The notes under the pieces: generated by a model
Databases searched by the model: none
The model's input: only the letters and a program-made list of their open reading frames with translations
Told to the model about the DNA's origin: nothing
Part shown: piece after piece, positions 7,816 to 16,812 of the stretch
Layout of the letters: each line of letters starts with the position of its first letter
Position numbering within the stretch: position 1 is the first letter of the stretch
Source of the DNA: Amycolatopsis sp. FBCC-B4732
Lineage (GTDB): Bacteria; Actinomycetota; Actinomycetes; Mycobacteriales; Pseudonocardiaceae
Direction: 5' to 3'
Assembly: GCF_023008405.1 (NCBI RefSeq)
Contig: NZ_CP095376.1
Coordinates: forward strand, 3,434,001-3,498,000
DNA: 64,000 bases
Made by a program: the position numbers and the translations under genes

Positions 7816-9498
7816 TTGACCCACCTGACCCGCCCCGGCCTGCGCGAGCCCGCGCCGGACACGCCCGACTGGCACGTCACCGCGTTCCTCGCACCGCGGC
7901 CGGGCGACGGCGACCACTCGGCGCTCGACGAAGTCCGCGCCCTGCGCGCCCGCATCGTGGTCGACCACGGCCGGCGCCCCGCGTTCCGCCGCGCGGACGG
8001 CACCCAGGCCGACGACCGGAACCTCGATTTCGGCGCCTGGCACTTCCTCGCGCGACGCAGTCCCGGCGGCCCGCCGCTCGGGTACGTCCGGCTGTCCACA
8101 CCGGACACGGCCGCGTTCTTCCGGTCCCGCGACTTCCTCGGGGACCAGGACTACGAAGAACTCCTGGCGGCCGAGGGGTTCCCCGTCGAGGGCGTGTTCG
8201 AGCCCAGCCGGCTCGTCGTCGAGCACGGCGCCCGCCGGCTCGGGCTCGGGCTCCACCTGAACGCGCTGGCCATCGGCGCGGCCCACCACCTCGGCGCGCG
8301 GGCGGTGATCGGCACGTCCGGCACGAAGGACGGCCAGGACCGCTTCCACGAGCGCTTCGGCTTCCGGCCCGTCCGCGGCACGCGCCGGTACGTGCCGCAG
8401 TACACCGAAGACGTCGTCGTCATGCTCCACCGCGTCGCCGACGGCGGCGGGCAGCACCACGACCTGATCACCCGGCTGCGGGACGAGTTCCCGGTCGTCG
8501 CCGGCGCGGGACCCCGCACCACCCGGGTCACCTCGCGTGGCGCCGCGACGCCCGACCGCGACACCTTCCGGCCGGTCCTGCACGCCGCGGCCGAACTCGA
8601 CGCGCTGCTGGCATCGGGTGCTGTCCGCGACATCCACGACACGATCGACGACCAGCTCACCGAGCTGGTCCGCGCCCGCGAACCGGCGTGCCGCGACGCC
8701 ACCGAGGTCGCGCGCGAGAAGCGCGAGCGGCTGGCCGGCACCGAGCCGTGGGAGTACGGCACGTGGGCGTGGTACCCGTGGTCAGCGCGGCTGGTGCACG
8801 TCCTGCCCCGCGAGGAGTTCCACCTGGCCCGCACCGGCCGGAAGCAGTTGTCCGGCCAGCGGATCGGCGTCCTCGGCCGGTCGGACGGCGACAGCGTGGC
8901 GCTGACGTTGGCGCGGGAGGGCATCGGCGGCGCGTTCAAGCTGGCCGACTTCGGGCCCTCCGGCCTGAACCGCCTGCGCGGCGGCCTGCACGACATCGGC
9001 GTCGACCAGGCGGTGCTGACGGCCCGGCAGCTGGCCGAGCTCGACCCGTACCTCGACGTCGAGGTCGAACGTGCCGGACTGACCCCGGAAACGATCGAGC
9101 GGTTCTTCGCCGGCGGGCTCGACCTGCTCGTCGAGGGGTGCGCTACGCCGTGGGCGAAGATCGCGGCCCGCGAGTACGCGCGCGACCTCGGCATCCCGGT
9201 CGTGATGGCCACCGGCCGCGGCACGCTCGACGTCGAGCGCTTCGACCGCGAACCCGACCGCCCGCTGCTGCACGGCCTGCTCGGCGACGTGAAGTCGGTC
9301 GACGTCCTCGAGCTGACCGCGAGTTCCCGGACCGAGCTGCTCCGGACCATCGAGGACGCCGACCGGCCGGAGCCGGCACCGGGTGCCGCGCTCGTCGGCG
9401 CGCTGTGCGGCGAGGCGGCCCGCCGCATCCTGCTCGGCCGCCCGTGCGAGTCCGGCCGCTTCCACGCCGACCTCGACGAGCAGCTGCACGGTCCGTAA
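7816..9498 (+). CDS. Fusion of GNAT/acyl-amino-acid-synthase-like acyltransferase and ThiF/E1-like domain
   Basis: 560 residues from TTG 7816, which has GGAAAAAGG upstream. Residues 1-220 look like a GNAT fold of the N-acyl amino acid or autoinducer synthase type: EVRALRARIVVDHG, LGYVRLSTP, VFEPSRLVVEHGARRLGLG and a FHERFGFRPV ending. After a helical linker, residues about 340-530 resemble the Rossmann fold of ThiF/E1 adenylyltransferases: QRIGVLGRSDGDSVALTLA, LADFGPSGLNR (LNR at 384-386) and GIPVVMATGRG. The usual glycine loop is altered and no Cys4 zinc site or catalytic Cys is evident, so adenylation is uncertain. It appears monocistronic. A metabolite- or peptide-modifying role is inferred. 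Confidence 0.7.
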   Translation: MTHLTRPGLREPAPDTPDWHVTAFLAPRPGDGDHSALDEVRALRARIVVDHGRRPAFRRADGTQADDRNLDFGAWHFLARRSPGGPPLGYVRLSTPDTAAFFRSRDFLGDQDYEELLAAEGFPVEGVFEPSRLVVEHGARRLGLGLHLNALAIGAAHHLGARAVIGTSGTKDGQDRFHERFGFRPVRGTRRYVPQYTEDVVVMLHRVADGGGQHHDLITRLRDEFPVVAGAGPRTTRVTSRGAATPDRDTFRPVLHAAAELDALLASGAVRDIHDTIDDQLTELVRAREPACRDATEVAREKRERLAGTEPWEYGTWAWYPWSARLVHVLPREEFHLARTGRKQLSGQRIGVLGRSDGDSVALTLAREGIGGAFKLADFGPSGLNRLRGGLHDIGVDQAVLTARQLAELDPYLDVEVERAGLTPETIERFFAGGLDLLVEGCATPWAKIAAREYARDLGIPVVMATGRGTLDVERFDREPDRPLLHGLLGDVKSVDVLELTASSRTELLRTIEDADRPEPAPGAALVGALCGEAARRILLGRPCESGRFHADLDEQLHGP

Positions 9499-9568
9499 CA
9501 CGAACGGCGGCACGATCGACCGTAGGTAGACTGCCGTTGCGTTCGGTGACGGATCGGGGAGGCGGCAC

Positions 9569-10117
9569 ATGCCCATCGACAAGGTGCGGGTGGATCTGGG
9601 CTGGGGCCCGGCGAAACTGTCCGGCGAATGGCGCCCGGACCAGGCCGAACGCGATGCGGCGTGGGAACTGTACGTCGAGCTGGTCACCCGCGTCACGGTG
9701 GCCCCGCTGGCTCCGGACCACGGCATCCTGCGCGAGGCGCTCAGCTCGCTGTACCAGCTGTTCGGCGTGACGCGGGAAATCCTGCGCCGGTACGGGCCGT
9801 CCGTGGCGAAGCCGCCTCGAAAGGGTGAATACCGCTTCGGTCACCTGGCGATCTGGATGCTGAACGCGGTCCTGCGCCCGGTACTGGCCCAGTGGCACCC
9901 GGCGTTGCAGGAGTGGGAGGCGAGCCGTCCCGACGGCACGGCGGTGGTCGTCCACGAGGCAGCGTGGGAGAAGTCGGTGGAGCTGCGCGCGGAACTGGAG
10001 CGGCTGCGGCTCGTGCTGCTGCAGTACGCGGAGATCTTCGCCAAGGTCTGCGAAGCGCCGGCGTTGATCGATGCGACGCACGACATCCTCGCGCAGTACG
10101 AGGCCGAGCAGTCCTAA
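9569..10117 (+). CDS. Hypothetical alpha-helical protein
   Basis: 182 residues from ATG 9569, with GGGGAGG 6-7 nt upstream. I do not recognise the family. The sequence is largely predicted helix, rich in Trp, Leu and charged residues, with no signal peptide or transmembrane segment. Notable stretches are LGWGPAKLSGEWRPD at the N-terminus and a Glu/Leu/Arg-rich segment at about 130-150 that could form a coiled coil. It is a free-standing gene that ends convergently with the reductase-like gene (4-bp overlap), next to a TIR/HerA island. Whether it belongs to that island is unknown. Confidence 0.75.
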   Translation: MPIDKVRVDLGWGPAKLSGEWRPDQAERDAAWELYVELVTRVTVAPLAPDHGILREALSSLYQLFGVTREILRRYGPSVAKPPRKGEYRFGHLAIWMLNAVLRPVLAQWHPALQEWEASRPDGTAVVVHEAAWEKSVELRAELERLRLVLLQYAEIFAKVCEAPALIDATHDILAQYEAEQS

Positions 10118-10668
10118 CGCACGACCTCGTAACGCAGGTGCGTGACGTCGCGGTCTTCGAGGCGGCGGACCAGCCGCAGCTCGACCGGGTCCGACTCGCC
10201 GAACAGGCGCCGTCCGCCGCCGAGCAGGACCGGGACCAGGTCGATTTCCAGCTCGTCCAGCTCGCCGGCCGCCAGCAGGGCCTGCGCCGCACCCGCACCG
10301 TGCACCATGACCCCGCGGTCGCCGGCCGCCGCGCGGGACTCCTCGGCGCACGCCACCACGTCCGTGAAGTACCGCGCGCTGCCGGGTAGTGCGTCGGCCG
10401 GGTCCGCGTGGCGGGTCAGGACGTTGATCGGCACGCCGTCGTGGTGGTCGCCACCCCACCGGCCGGCCAGCTCGAACGTCCGCCGTCCCGAGATCAGCGC
10501 GCCGGTCGAACACGCCTCGCGGTAGACCCGGCCGCTGGGTCCGGCACCGTGGCGTTCGTCGAGCCAGTCGAACAGCCGTCCCCCGCCGCGGCCCAGTTCC
10601 TGGCCCGGCCGGTCGTCGGGACCGGCGATGTAGCCGTCGAGGGACATGGACATGTAGAGGCGGATCAT
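10114..10668 (-). CDS. Dihydrofolate-reductase/RibD-C family protein
   Basis: 184 residues from ATG 10668, which has GAGGAG upstream; a longer in-frame start at 10725 lacks support. The start MIRLYMSMSLDGYIAGPDD, the central GRRTFE and GVMVHGAGAAQALLAAGELDELEIDLVPVLLGGGRRLF are hallmarks of small RibD-C/DHFR-like reductases, which bind NADPH. Substrates of such free-standing proteins are mostly unknown. The gene sits downstream of the HerA-type ATPase gene on the same strand (67-bp gap) but is more likely independent. It overlaps the end of the preceding plus-strand gene by 4 bp. Confidence 0.9.
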   Translation of the reverse strand: MIRLYMSMSLDGYIAGPDDRPGQELGRGGGRLFDWLDERHGAGPSGRVYREACSTGALISGRRTFELAGRWGGDHHDGVPINVLTRHADPADALPGSARYFTDVVACAEESRAAAGDRGVMVHGAGAAQALLAAGELDELEIDLVPVLLGGGRRLFGESDPVELRLVRRLEDRDVTHLRYEVVR

Positions 10669-10735
10669 GGGGTGCTCCTCGGGTCGCGTTCGCTTCACCC
10701 CTGCGTCGAACGAACTCCGCCCCAATCGACACGCC

Positions 10736-13700
10736 TCACTCGTCCCGCGCCCGGGCGATCACCTCTTCCAGCCGCAGCGGGCTCGCCGGGTGGTGGGACA
10801 GGCACAGCGGCGTCGCCACCTGGCGGAACCCGAACGCCTCCCCCGCCACGTAGAACTGCGCGCGCTCCAGCCGTGAGATGTCCGCGACCGGACTCCCCTT
10901 CGCCCGGGCCAGCTCGTTGGCCGCCGCGATCTGGGCCGGGCTGTTCAACCGGCCGAAGAACTGCGTCATCGCGTTGCCGACGACCTGGTTGTGCAGCCCC
11001 TTCGGCGCCTGCGTGGCGAACAGCAGCCCCAGCCCGTACTTGCGGGCCTGCGACGCGAGCACGATCGTGCTGCGCGTACTCGCCGTGAGGCTCCCCGACG
11101 ACGCCATCGTCTGGGCTTCGTCCATCACGAACAACGCCCCCAGCGGCCGCTCCCCCGCCGGGTTGCGCTTGATCCAGGCGAACAGCTCCATCTGCAGCTG
11201 GTTGACGAAGTTCTGCCGCTGCTCGTCCGCCTGCAGCCCGACGAAGCTGATCACCGAGACGCGGGCCCGCTTGCCGTCCGCGGGAGTCAGCAACACGCCC
11301 GGATCGACCGGCTCGCCGCCACCCGCGAAGAGCGGGTCGTTGACCATCGCCGCCTTGAGCACCTCGGCCAGGCCGGCCGCGATGCGCTTGGCGTCGTTGA
11401 GGTTGCTGACGTCCTCGGGCAGATCGGTCAGCAGCTCGATCAGCTCGGGCAGGCTTCGCGAGCCGGTCTTCGCGTGCTCGACGACCGCCTGCCGCAACAC
11501 GGCCAGCCCGATGTTGGTCTTCGCGGTGCTCCCGGTCAGCCGCGCTTGCGGAGCCAGGGTCGCGACGGCCACCTCGACGGCGGCGGCGAACTCGTCGGAG
11601 TCGTCGAGCACGCCGGCGAAGTCCGGCAACGGCTGGAACGCGAGCGGCCGCCCGGTCGCCCGTCCCGGCGTCCACACGACGACGTCGGTCTCGGCGAGGT
11701 ACCGCTTCGCGAGCTGGGCGTCGTCGGGCCCCCAGCTCTCCGGCGGCGTCGGCCAGGCGTCACCGAGGCGGGCGAGGTCGTTGTTGGGATCCAGGACGAT
11801 CGCGGAGACGCCCAGCAGCGCGCACTCCTCGACGATCCGCCTGAGCAGCACGGTCTTCCCGGACCCGGACCCCGCGAAGACGGCGGCGTGCTTGCGCAGC
11901 GCGGAAAGCTCGACCCGCACCGGCTCCCCCGACCCGACGACGGTCCCGAGCGTGATCTCCCCGTCGGCCGGTGGCGGATGGGTCCCTTCGGCAGGCTGCC
12001 CCGACGGCTTCTCCGGCAAGACGGCGGACAACAACTCGGACCGGCTCGCGGGCCGTCGGTCGATCAGCCATTCATGCAGTTCCCGGCCACCGTTGGCGAG
12101 CATCTTGTCCAGAGCCCAGAAAATCCGGACGTCGGCCGCGCTCGGCGGGATCGTCTTGCCGCCCGCGGTCGTGAACTTGTCCACCTCTTCCCGCGTCTTC
12201 GCGCCCTTTCCCCAGGCGTCCCGCAGGATCACGAGGTGCCGGTTGTCCGCCCCTTGCCGCTGCCCCGCGGCGGACCGCGCCTTCCGGAACCGGCTCAGCG
12301 CGGCCCGCGGATCCCGTGCGGGAATCGCCCGGAAGGCCCAGTGCTCCTGGAGGTCGGCGGCCTCGTCGAGGGTCCGAGTGAGCCAGGCGTGCACCTCGCT
12401 GCGGGCGTTCTGCCGCTCGCACGACCACTCGAGGTCGTCATCCCCGACTTCGGTCACCCAGCACCGAAGGGCGGCGGAGAGGAGATCGGGCATGGCCTTG
12501 TCGACGCTCTTCTCGGCGAGCAGCTTCCCGGGATCGGCTTCCGCTTGCAGCTTTTCGAATTCACTGTCGAGCTCGGCGAACCGGTCACTCTCGACCGCCG
12601 TGCGCACGGGCGCGACCGGCACCGGGGTCTTCTCGTCGAAGGAAAAGAGTTCCCTGACCTGCCCGCTGCGCAGGCACGCGTCGATGTGCGCGCCGATCCG
12701 CTTCAGCAGCTCACGCGGTGTCCACTGCTCCCACGGCTCGTCGAACGCCTCGGGCGCCACGGGCCAGCTCGGGTAGGGCGGGGTGAACTCCATGGCCTGG
12801 TAGGCGACGCCCAGCCGTTTCTCGACCAGCGCCCGCCCGACTTCGGCGTGGGTGATCCGGCCGAGCATCACCGATTCGCGGAAGCGATCCGGGACGGTTC
12901 CCGCCGCCTTGGTCTTGATCTGCTCCCACGTCGACGGCAGGCAAGCCAGCACGGTCAGGGTCTTGTGGGTGACCTCCCGCAGACCCATCAGCCCGTCGGC
13001 GATCTGCGCCACGAGCAGGTCGTCCCCGACGCCTTCGCCGAGCATGCCCTGCGTCGACCGCGCGACGAGCGTGTCGAGCTGGTCGACGGCGATCACGACC
13101 GGCCCGGTGAGGGCGAGCAGCCGCGTGATTTCCTGGACGAGGACGCGGGACGGTTTCGGCCTCGAGTAGATGTTCCACTGCCGGGCTTCCGACGTAAGCT
13201 CCGCGTCGCCGTCGAGGAAGTCCTCGCCGATGTACTTGGCGCCGCGGTCCCGGCTGGCGATGAGCACGAGGGCTCGCGCGGTGTCCCCGCATTCGTCGGC
13301 GACCATCTCGTCGAGCGAAGCCACCCCGTCGACGAACGCCTCGACGTCCTCCACCGTCAGCCCGCGCCCCCGCCGGATCCGCCCCTCGACCTCGGCGGCG
13401 ACGTGCGCCCGCAGGCACACGCGCAGCAGGAACCGCTTCAGCTGGGACTCACCCGAATCGTCCGGCCGGGTCAGCCCACGGCGCAGCGCCTCGGCCGTGT
13501 TTTCCCAGAACGCCTCGGCGGCGGTGACGTCGTCGAGGAAGAAGTACCCCCGCGCGCGGTGCACCTGACGCCGGACGAGGCCCAGCAAGTGGGTCTTGCC
13601 GACCCCCTTCAAGCCGCGCAGGACGAGCCCGATCGGGCTGGGCCCGTCGCTGGTCACCGCATCGCGGATCCCCGTGTCGAGTGCGGCGAGCGCATCGGCG

Positions 13701-13798
13701 TGCAAGCCCTCGACGTGGTACGGCGAATCCCGCCAGACGTGGTCGGGGGTGTCCGCCCAGTCGAAGCTCAGCGTCGCCAGTGCTTTCAGCTCGTCCAT
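10736..13798 (-). CDS. Double-ATPase protein: AAA/STAND-like N-terminus plus HerA/VirD4-type motor C-terminus
   Basis: 1020 residues. The N-terminal NTPase has Walker A GLKGVGKT (62-69) and Walker B VVIAVDQLD (about 234-242). A long helical middle region follows. The C-terminal HerA/DUF87-type motor has Walker A GSGSGKT (643-649), IVLDPNND, Walker B LFVMDEAQ (889-896) and LLFATQAPKG. HerA motors pump or unwind DNA, and standalone relatives pair with Sir2 or nuclease effectors in phage defence. ATG 13798 shares one base with the upstream TGA (TGATG), so it is the last gene of a coupled four-gene operon that begins with TIR proteins. I infer a sensor or motor subunit of a defence complex. Confidence 0.85.
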   Translation of the reverse strand: MDELKALATLSFDWADTPDHVWRDSPYHVEGLHADALAALDTGIRDAVTSDGPSPIGLVLRGLKGVGKTHLLGLVRRQVHRARGYFFLDDVTAAEAFWENTAEALRRGLTRPDDSGESQLKRFLLRVCLRAHVAAEVEGRIRRGRGLTVEDVEAFVDGVASLDEMVADECGDTARALVLIASRDRGAKYIGEDFLDGDAELTSEARQWNIYSRPKPSRVLVQEITRLLALTGPVVIAVDQLDTLVARSTQGMLGEGVGDDLLVAQIADGLMGLREVTHKTLTVLACLPSTWEQIKTKAAGTVPDRFRESVMLGRITHAEVGRALVEKRLGVAYQAMEFTPPYPSWPVAPEAFDEPWEQWTPRELLKRIGAHIDACLRSGQVRELFSFDEKTPVPVAPVRTAVESDRFAELDSEFEKLQAEADPGKLLAEKSVDKAMPDLLSAALRCWVTEVGDDDLEWSCERQNARSEVHAWLTRTLDEAADLQEHWAFRAIPARDPRAALSRFRKARSAAGQRQGADNRHLVILRDAWGKGAKTREEVDKFTTAGGKTIPPSAADVRIFWALDKMLANGGRELHEWLIDRRPASRSELLSAVLPEKPSGQPAEGTHPPPADGEITLGTVVGSGEPVRVELSALRKHAAVFAGSGSGKTVLLRRIVEECALLGVSAIVLDPNNDLARLGDAWPTPPESWGPDDAQLAKRYLAETDVVVWTPGRATGRPLAFQPLPDFAGVLDDSDEFAAAVEVAVATLAPQARLTGSTAKTNIGLAVLRQAVVEHAKTGSRSLPELIELLTDLPEDVSNLNDAKRIAAGLAEVLKAAMVNDPLFAGGGEPVDPGVLLTPADGKRARVSVISFVGLQADEQRQNFVNQLQMELFAWIKRNPAGERPLGALFVMDEAQTMASSGSLTASTRSTIVLASQARKYGLGLLFATQAPKGLHNQVVGNAMTQFFGRLNSPAQIAAANELARAKGSPVADISRLERAQFYVAGEAFGFRQVATPLCLSHHPASPLRLEEVIARARDE

Positions 13799-14451
13799 CA
13801 CGACGCCTCGAACGCGACGAAGTGGTTGTCCTCGCCGCCGATGCGGATCGCCGCTTCGTGGTCGGCCGCGGTGAGCGCCTTGCGGTTGTCCTCCGGGACC
13901 AGGTGCACCTCTCCCGCGCGGCTCAGTTCCTTCAGCACGGCATCGACTTCCGCCGCGGGTGCACCCAGCTTCGGCCGCAGGTCGACCAGGCCGACCCAGC
14001 CCCGAGGCTCCTTCACGAGCTCGCGGTAGGCGACGCGGATCCGGTCTTCGAGGCTGCCGCCCGACACGGTCGTCGCAGCCGGGACGGCTTCGCCCTCGGT
14101 GAAGACGTCGGCCAGCCGGAGCTTCTCGCGCTGCAGGAAGCCGTCCAGCCCGCCGAGGATGACGTACAGCGCCGCGGCCAGCGGACTCTGGCCCCGCTGC
14201 GGCGGCGGACCGCCCATCGTCAGTTCCTGCTCGCACCACGCCCAGCCGCTCTCGCTCAGCTCGTGCACGAAACTCCGCTTGGGGCCCGTCCTGTCGCTGT
14301 CGACGTAGCCGAGCTTGTTCAGCCCCGTGCGTTCGGTGCCCGTGAGGGTGAACCCCACGACCTCCTCCAGCTCCTGGTTGGACACCTCCCGGCCCAGCAC
14401 CATCAGCGTGAACATCGCCGCGGTCTGCTTCTGTCCCAAGCGGTCCGTCAT
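13798..14451 (-). CDS. Small helical operon protein, possibly winged-helix, of the TIR/HerA island
   Basis: 217 residues. ATG 14451 overlaps the upstream stop (ATGA) and the stop abuts the ATPase start, so it is tightly coupled between the ParA-TIR and HerA genes. The N-terminal part (QTAAMFTLMVLGREVSNQELEEVVGFTLTGTERTGLNKLGYV) and LSESGWAWCEQEL look like a winged-helix arrangement. A second helical domain follows (about 95-215) with LEDRIRVAYRELVKEPRGWVGLVDLR. I do not recognise a named family. An adaptor or DNA-binding role in the complex is only inference from gene order. Confidence 0.72.
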   Translation of the reverse strand: MTDRLGQKQTAAMFTLMVLGREVSNQELEEVVGFTLTGTERTGLNKLGYVDSDRTGPKRSFVHELSESGWAWCEQELTMGGPPPQRGQSPLAAALYVILGGLDGFLQREKLRLADVFTEGEAVPAATTVSGGSLEDRIRVAYRELVKEPRGWVGLVDLRPKLGAPAAEVDAVLKELSRAGEVHLVPEDNRKALTAADHEAAIRIGGEDNHFVAFEAS

Positions 14452-16064
14452 TCGAGATCCTTCCGGTGCTGCGTCGTGGTTTTCGCGCGGGTTTCGAGGA
14501 GGCGCAGGAGCCACTCGATCGCGTGGCGGGTCGGCAGGGGGGCGCCGTCGCGGACGTCGCCGTTCGGGGGGCGGGTGCGGGTGGCCACCGCCAGGTCGGC
14601 GGCGAGGTCGTTGGCCCGGGCGTCGTCGCCGGCGCCGATCGCGGCGCGGAGGCCCTCGATCAGCTCGTCGACCAGGTCCCAGCGGGACGGGCGCAGATGC
14701 GCGTCGCGGGCCTGGTGCAGGACTTCGGCGACGTCGACCGCGTCGAGCAGCGGGGTGAAGCCGCGCAGCTGGCCGACCAGGTCGCGGGCCACCTCCGCCG
14801 GGCCCCGCGCGCCGAGGCGGAGGTAGCGCAGGTTGCCGACGTAGCCGGGTAAGCCGGCCGCCTCCGTGCCGGACGTCAGGACCGGGATGACCCGGCGGTC
14901 CTGGCCGAGCGTCCGGTGCAGGAACAGCTCGACCTCCGCCGACTGCCAGCGGCTCACCTTGCCGTCGACGACCAGGCACAGGTGGCGCGCGTCGTCCGCG
15001 GCCCTGGACAGCAGGGAGCGGTCGCCCGACAGGGACTTCACGACCCGGACGTCCAGCTTCTCCAGTTCCGCGACCAGCTCGGCCGCCGGTCCCACCGACG
15101 AGCGCGGGATGCTGACGCGCAGTTCGTGGGTGAACTCGTGGCGGCTCGCGCGCACCGCCGCGACGTACGCGTCGCGGTTCTCCGCCAGCAGGTCGGTGCG
15201 GTCGAAGCGGCACGCGATCACCGCCGCGACCGTCTCCAGCGCGAACCCGATCTGGTCCGCGCTCGGCGTCTTCTCCGACAGCACCGGCAGCTGCTCGCCG
15301 AAGCTCCAATACGACACGTACGGCAGCGTCAGGTGCCGGGACATCGTCTCCGGCGCGACGCCCTGGTCGAGCCACGTCCGGTACAGCTCGGCCGTCTCTC
15401 CGAGGACGATCCGCCGCCACTCCTCCGACCGGCCGTACTCCTCCCGGTTGTCGAAGCGCGACAGGACCGGCAGGACGGTCAGCCGGGACCGGTCGAACGG
15501 CAGCAGGTTCCGCGCCACGTCCGCGCGCCGCGCGAGTTCCATCGCGCCGCGGATGCTCTGCCGGTTCGCGGTGAACAGCAGCACGAGGTGGTCCGGCAGG
15601 TGCGCGGTGCAGATGCTGCCGATGTCGGAGATCCCGGTGCGGCTGTCGATGAGGACGAAGTCGTAGTCCGCGGTCCACTGCTCCCGGCACTTCTCGAGGT
15701 ATTCGCCGAACCCCTCGTCGTACAGGACGTCCCAGTCGATCGCCTGGACCTGGCCGATGTACCCGGGCCCTTCGCTCCCGGCGGCGATGAAGTCGAGCGC
15801 GCGGGCGCCCCGCAGCCGCGTGACGTGCGCGCCCGGCGCGAACCGGCCGGCCTGGAAGTCCGCCACGAGGTCCACCACGCCACCGCGCGGTTTTCCCGGC
15901 AGCTGCGGCCGGAAGTAGTCGACGAGCCCGGGCGCTTCGAGGTCCCAGTCCAGGCAGAGCACCCGGTGGCCCCAGCGGGCGAGCAGGACGGCGATGTTGG
16001 CCAGCGTGAAGCTGCGGCCGACACCGCCCTTGTAGGAGTAGAAGGTGAACACCGAACCCGGCAT
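14448..16064 (-). CDS. ParA/MinD-like (KGGVGRS) ATPase with a C-terminal TIR-like domain
   Basis: 538 residues. The N-terminal SIMIBI ATPase starts FTFYSYKGGVGRS (K12-S18), in which the usual P-loop Lys is Arg, then CLDWDLEAPG (37-46) and Walker-B-like DFVLIDSRTG (135-144). The KGGVGR form occurs in actinobacterial TIR-associated ATPases such as those near FxSxx-COOH systems. Residues about 315-420 look TIR-like: a HLCLVVDGKVSRWQSAEVE block, with Glu 377 where NADase TIRs keep a catalytic Glu, then RRVIPVL. A helical tail follows. It lies 3 bp after the TIR gene and overlaps the next start (ATGA). It probably switches with nucleotide state and controls the TIR effector (inference). Confidence 0.85.
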   Translation of the reverse strand: MPGSVFTFYSYKGGVGRSFTLANIAVLLARWGHRVLCLDWDLEAPGLVDYFRPQLPGKPRGGVVDLVADFQAGRFAPGAHVTRLRGARALDFIAAGSEGPGYIGQVQAIDWDVLYDEGFGEYLEKCREQWTADYDFVLIDSRTGISDIGSICTAHLPDHLVLLFTANRQSIRGAMELARRADVARNLLPFDRSRLTVLPVLSRFDNREEYGRSEEWRRIVLGETAELYRTWLDQGVAPETMSRHLTLPYVSYWSFGEQLPVLSEKTPSADQIGFALETVAAVIACRFDRTDLLAENRDAYVAAVRASRHEFTHELRVSIPRSSVGPAAELVAELEKLDVRVVKSLSGDRSLLSRAADDARHLCLVVDGKVSRWQSAEVELFLHRTLGQDRRVIPVLTSGTEAAGLPGYVGNLRYLRLGARGPAEVARDLVGQLRGFTPLLDAVDVAEVLHQARDAHLRPSRWDLVDELIEGLRAAIGAGDDARANDLAADLAVATRTRPPNGDVRDGAPLPTRHAIEWLLRLLETRAKTTTQHRKDLE

Positions 16065-16067
16065 CCG

Positions 16068-16631
16068 TCAGAACCTCGGCATCCGCGCCGGCTTCGACGG
16101 CTCGGGAGCCGGGGTCAGCACCGGCCAGTCCGCCCGCCAATCCGGCGCTCGTTCGATGAGTTCTTCCAGTTCCTTGGCGATTTCCGCGATCTTGTGGTTG
16201 AACTCGAGGTACGCCGGCGCCAGCTGGAAGTGCTCGAACGGGTGGTTCCACTGCTGCAGGTCGCGCATGCGCCGCTCGTGGGCCCAGTCCGGGAAGTTCC
16301 GGGAGTCGCAGAAGATCACCGGGTAGATCAGCGGCCCCGCGGTCAGCTCCTCGCGCTTCGCCATGGAGTACCACTCCGCCAGGCACCATTCGTCGCGGAA
16401 GTACTTCGGCGAGCACACCGGAACCAGGACGCGGGTGTGCTGCAACGCCGTGCGCCATTCGACCGGCCAGCTGGTCCCGGTGGGCACGCGGTCGTCGCAG
16501 AATATCCGCGCGTCGCGGTAGAGGTTGTTGTCGAGCACTTCCGAGAGCCGCGGGTGGAAATGGTTTTTCACCCACGCGGAAATGTCCCGGCCGGTGCGTT
16601 GGTAGCTGATGAACACGTCGTACTCGTACAC
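16068..16631 (-). CDS. TIR-domain protein
   Basis: 187 residues from GTG 16631, preceded by GAAGGAG at a somewhat long 11-nt spacing; GTG 16661 would add 10 residues. The TIR fold covers about 1-130: YEYDVFISYQRTGRDISAWV, RIFCDDRVPTGTSWPVEW, LVPVCSPKYFRDEWCLAEW and PVIFCDSRNFP. Glu 86 in the WCLAE block matches the catalytic Glu of NAD-cleaving TIRs. The C-terminus is a helical extension ending in a Pro-rich tail. It is the first gene of the operon with the ParA-TIR, helical and HerA-type genes, and is divergent from a SEFIR gene. A role as NAD-consuming effector is inferred. Confidence 0.9.
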   Translation of the reverse strand: MYEYDVFISYQRTGRDISAWVKNHFHPRLSEVLDNNLYRDARIFCDDRVPTGTSWPVEWRTALQHTRVLVPVCSPKYFRDEWCLAEWYSMAKREELTAGPLIYPVIFCDSRNFPDWAHERRMRDLQQWNHPFEHFQLAPAYLEFNHKIAEIAKELEELIERAPDWRADWPVLTPAPEPSKPARMPRF

Positions 16632-16775
16632 GCGTGCGCTCGCTCCTTCACCGCTCCCCACCAGGCAACGGCCATCCTAGGCCGGGCCGGAGCGGCCGGG
16701 AAAGGCGGGAAACTGGACAGAACCATGCCAGTACCTGGCCACCACTGGACAATATCTCCGGCCCACTCGAAAACC

Positions 16776-16802
16776 TTGACAAACGCCGAACCGGCGGATA
16801 AT
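16776..16802 (+). promoter_or_regulatory. Candidate promoter giving a near-leaderless SEFIR transcript
   Basis: TTGACA (16776-16781) and GATAAT (16797-16802) match the housekeeping consensus at 6/6 and 5/6, with a shortish 15-bp spacer. The predicted start of transcription is only a few bases before ATG 16813. Upstream, actggaca occurs twice about 32 bp apart (16712 and 16743), perhaps a regulator site shared with the divergent TIR operon. Confidence 0.6.
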
Positions 16803-16812
16803 CGTTTTGCCG

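Noticed and set aside
10991..14029. A 1012-residue plus-strand protein opposite the HerA-type ATPase
   Set aside because: It is antisense to a gene with Walker motifs and shows no motifs of its own; high GC gives long antisense frames.
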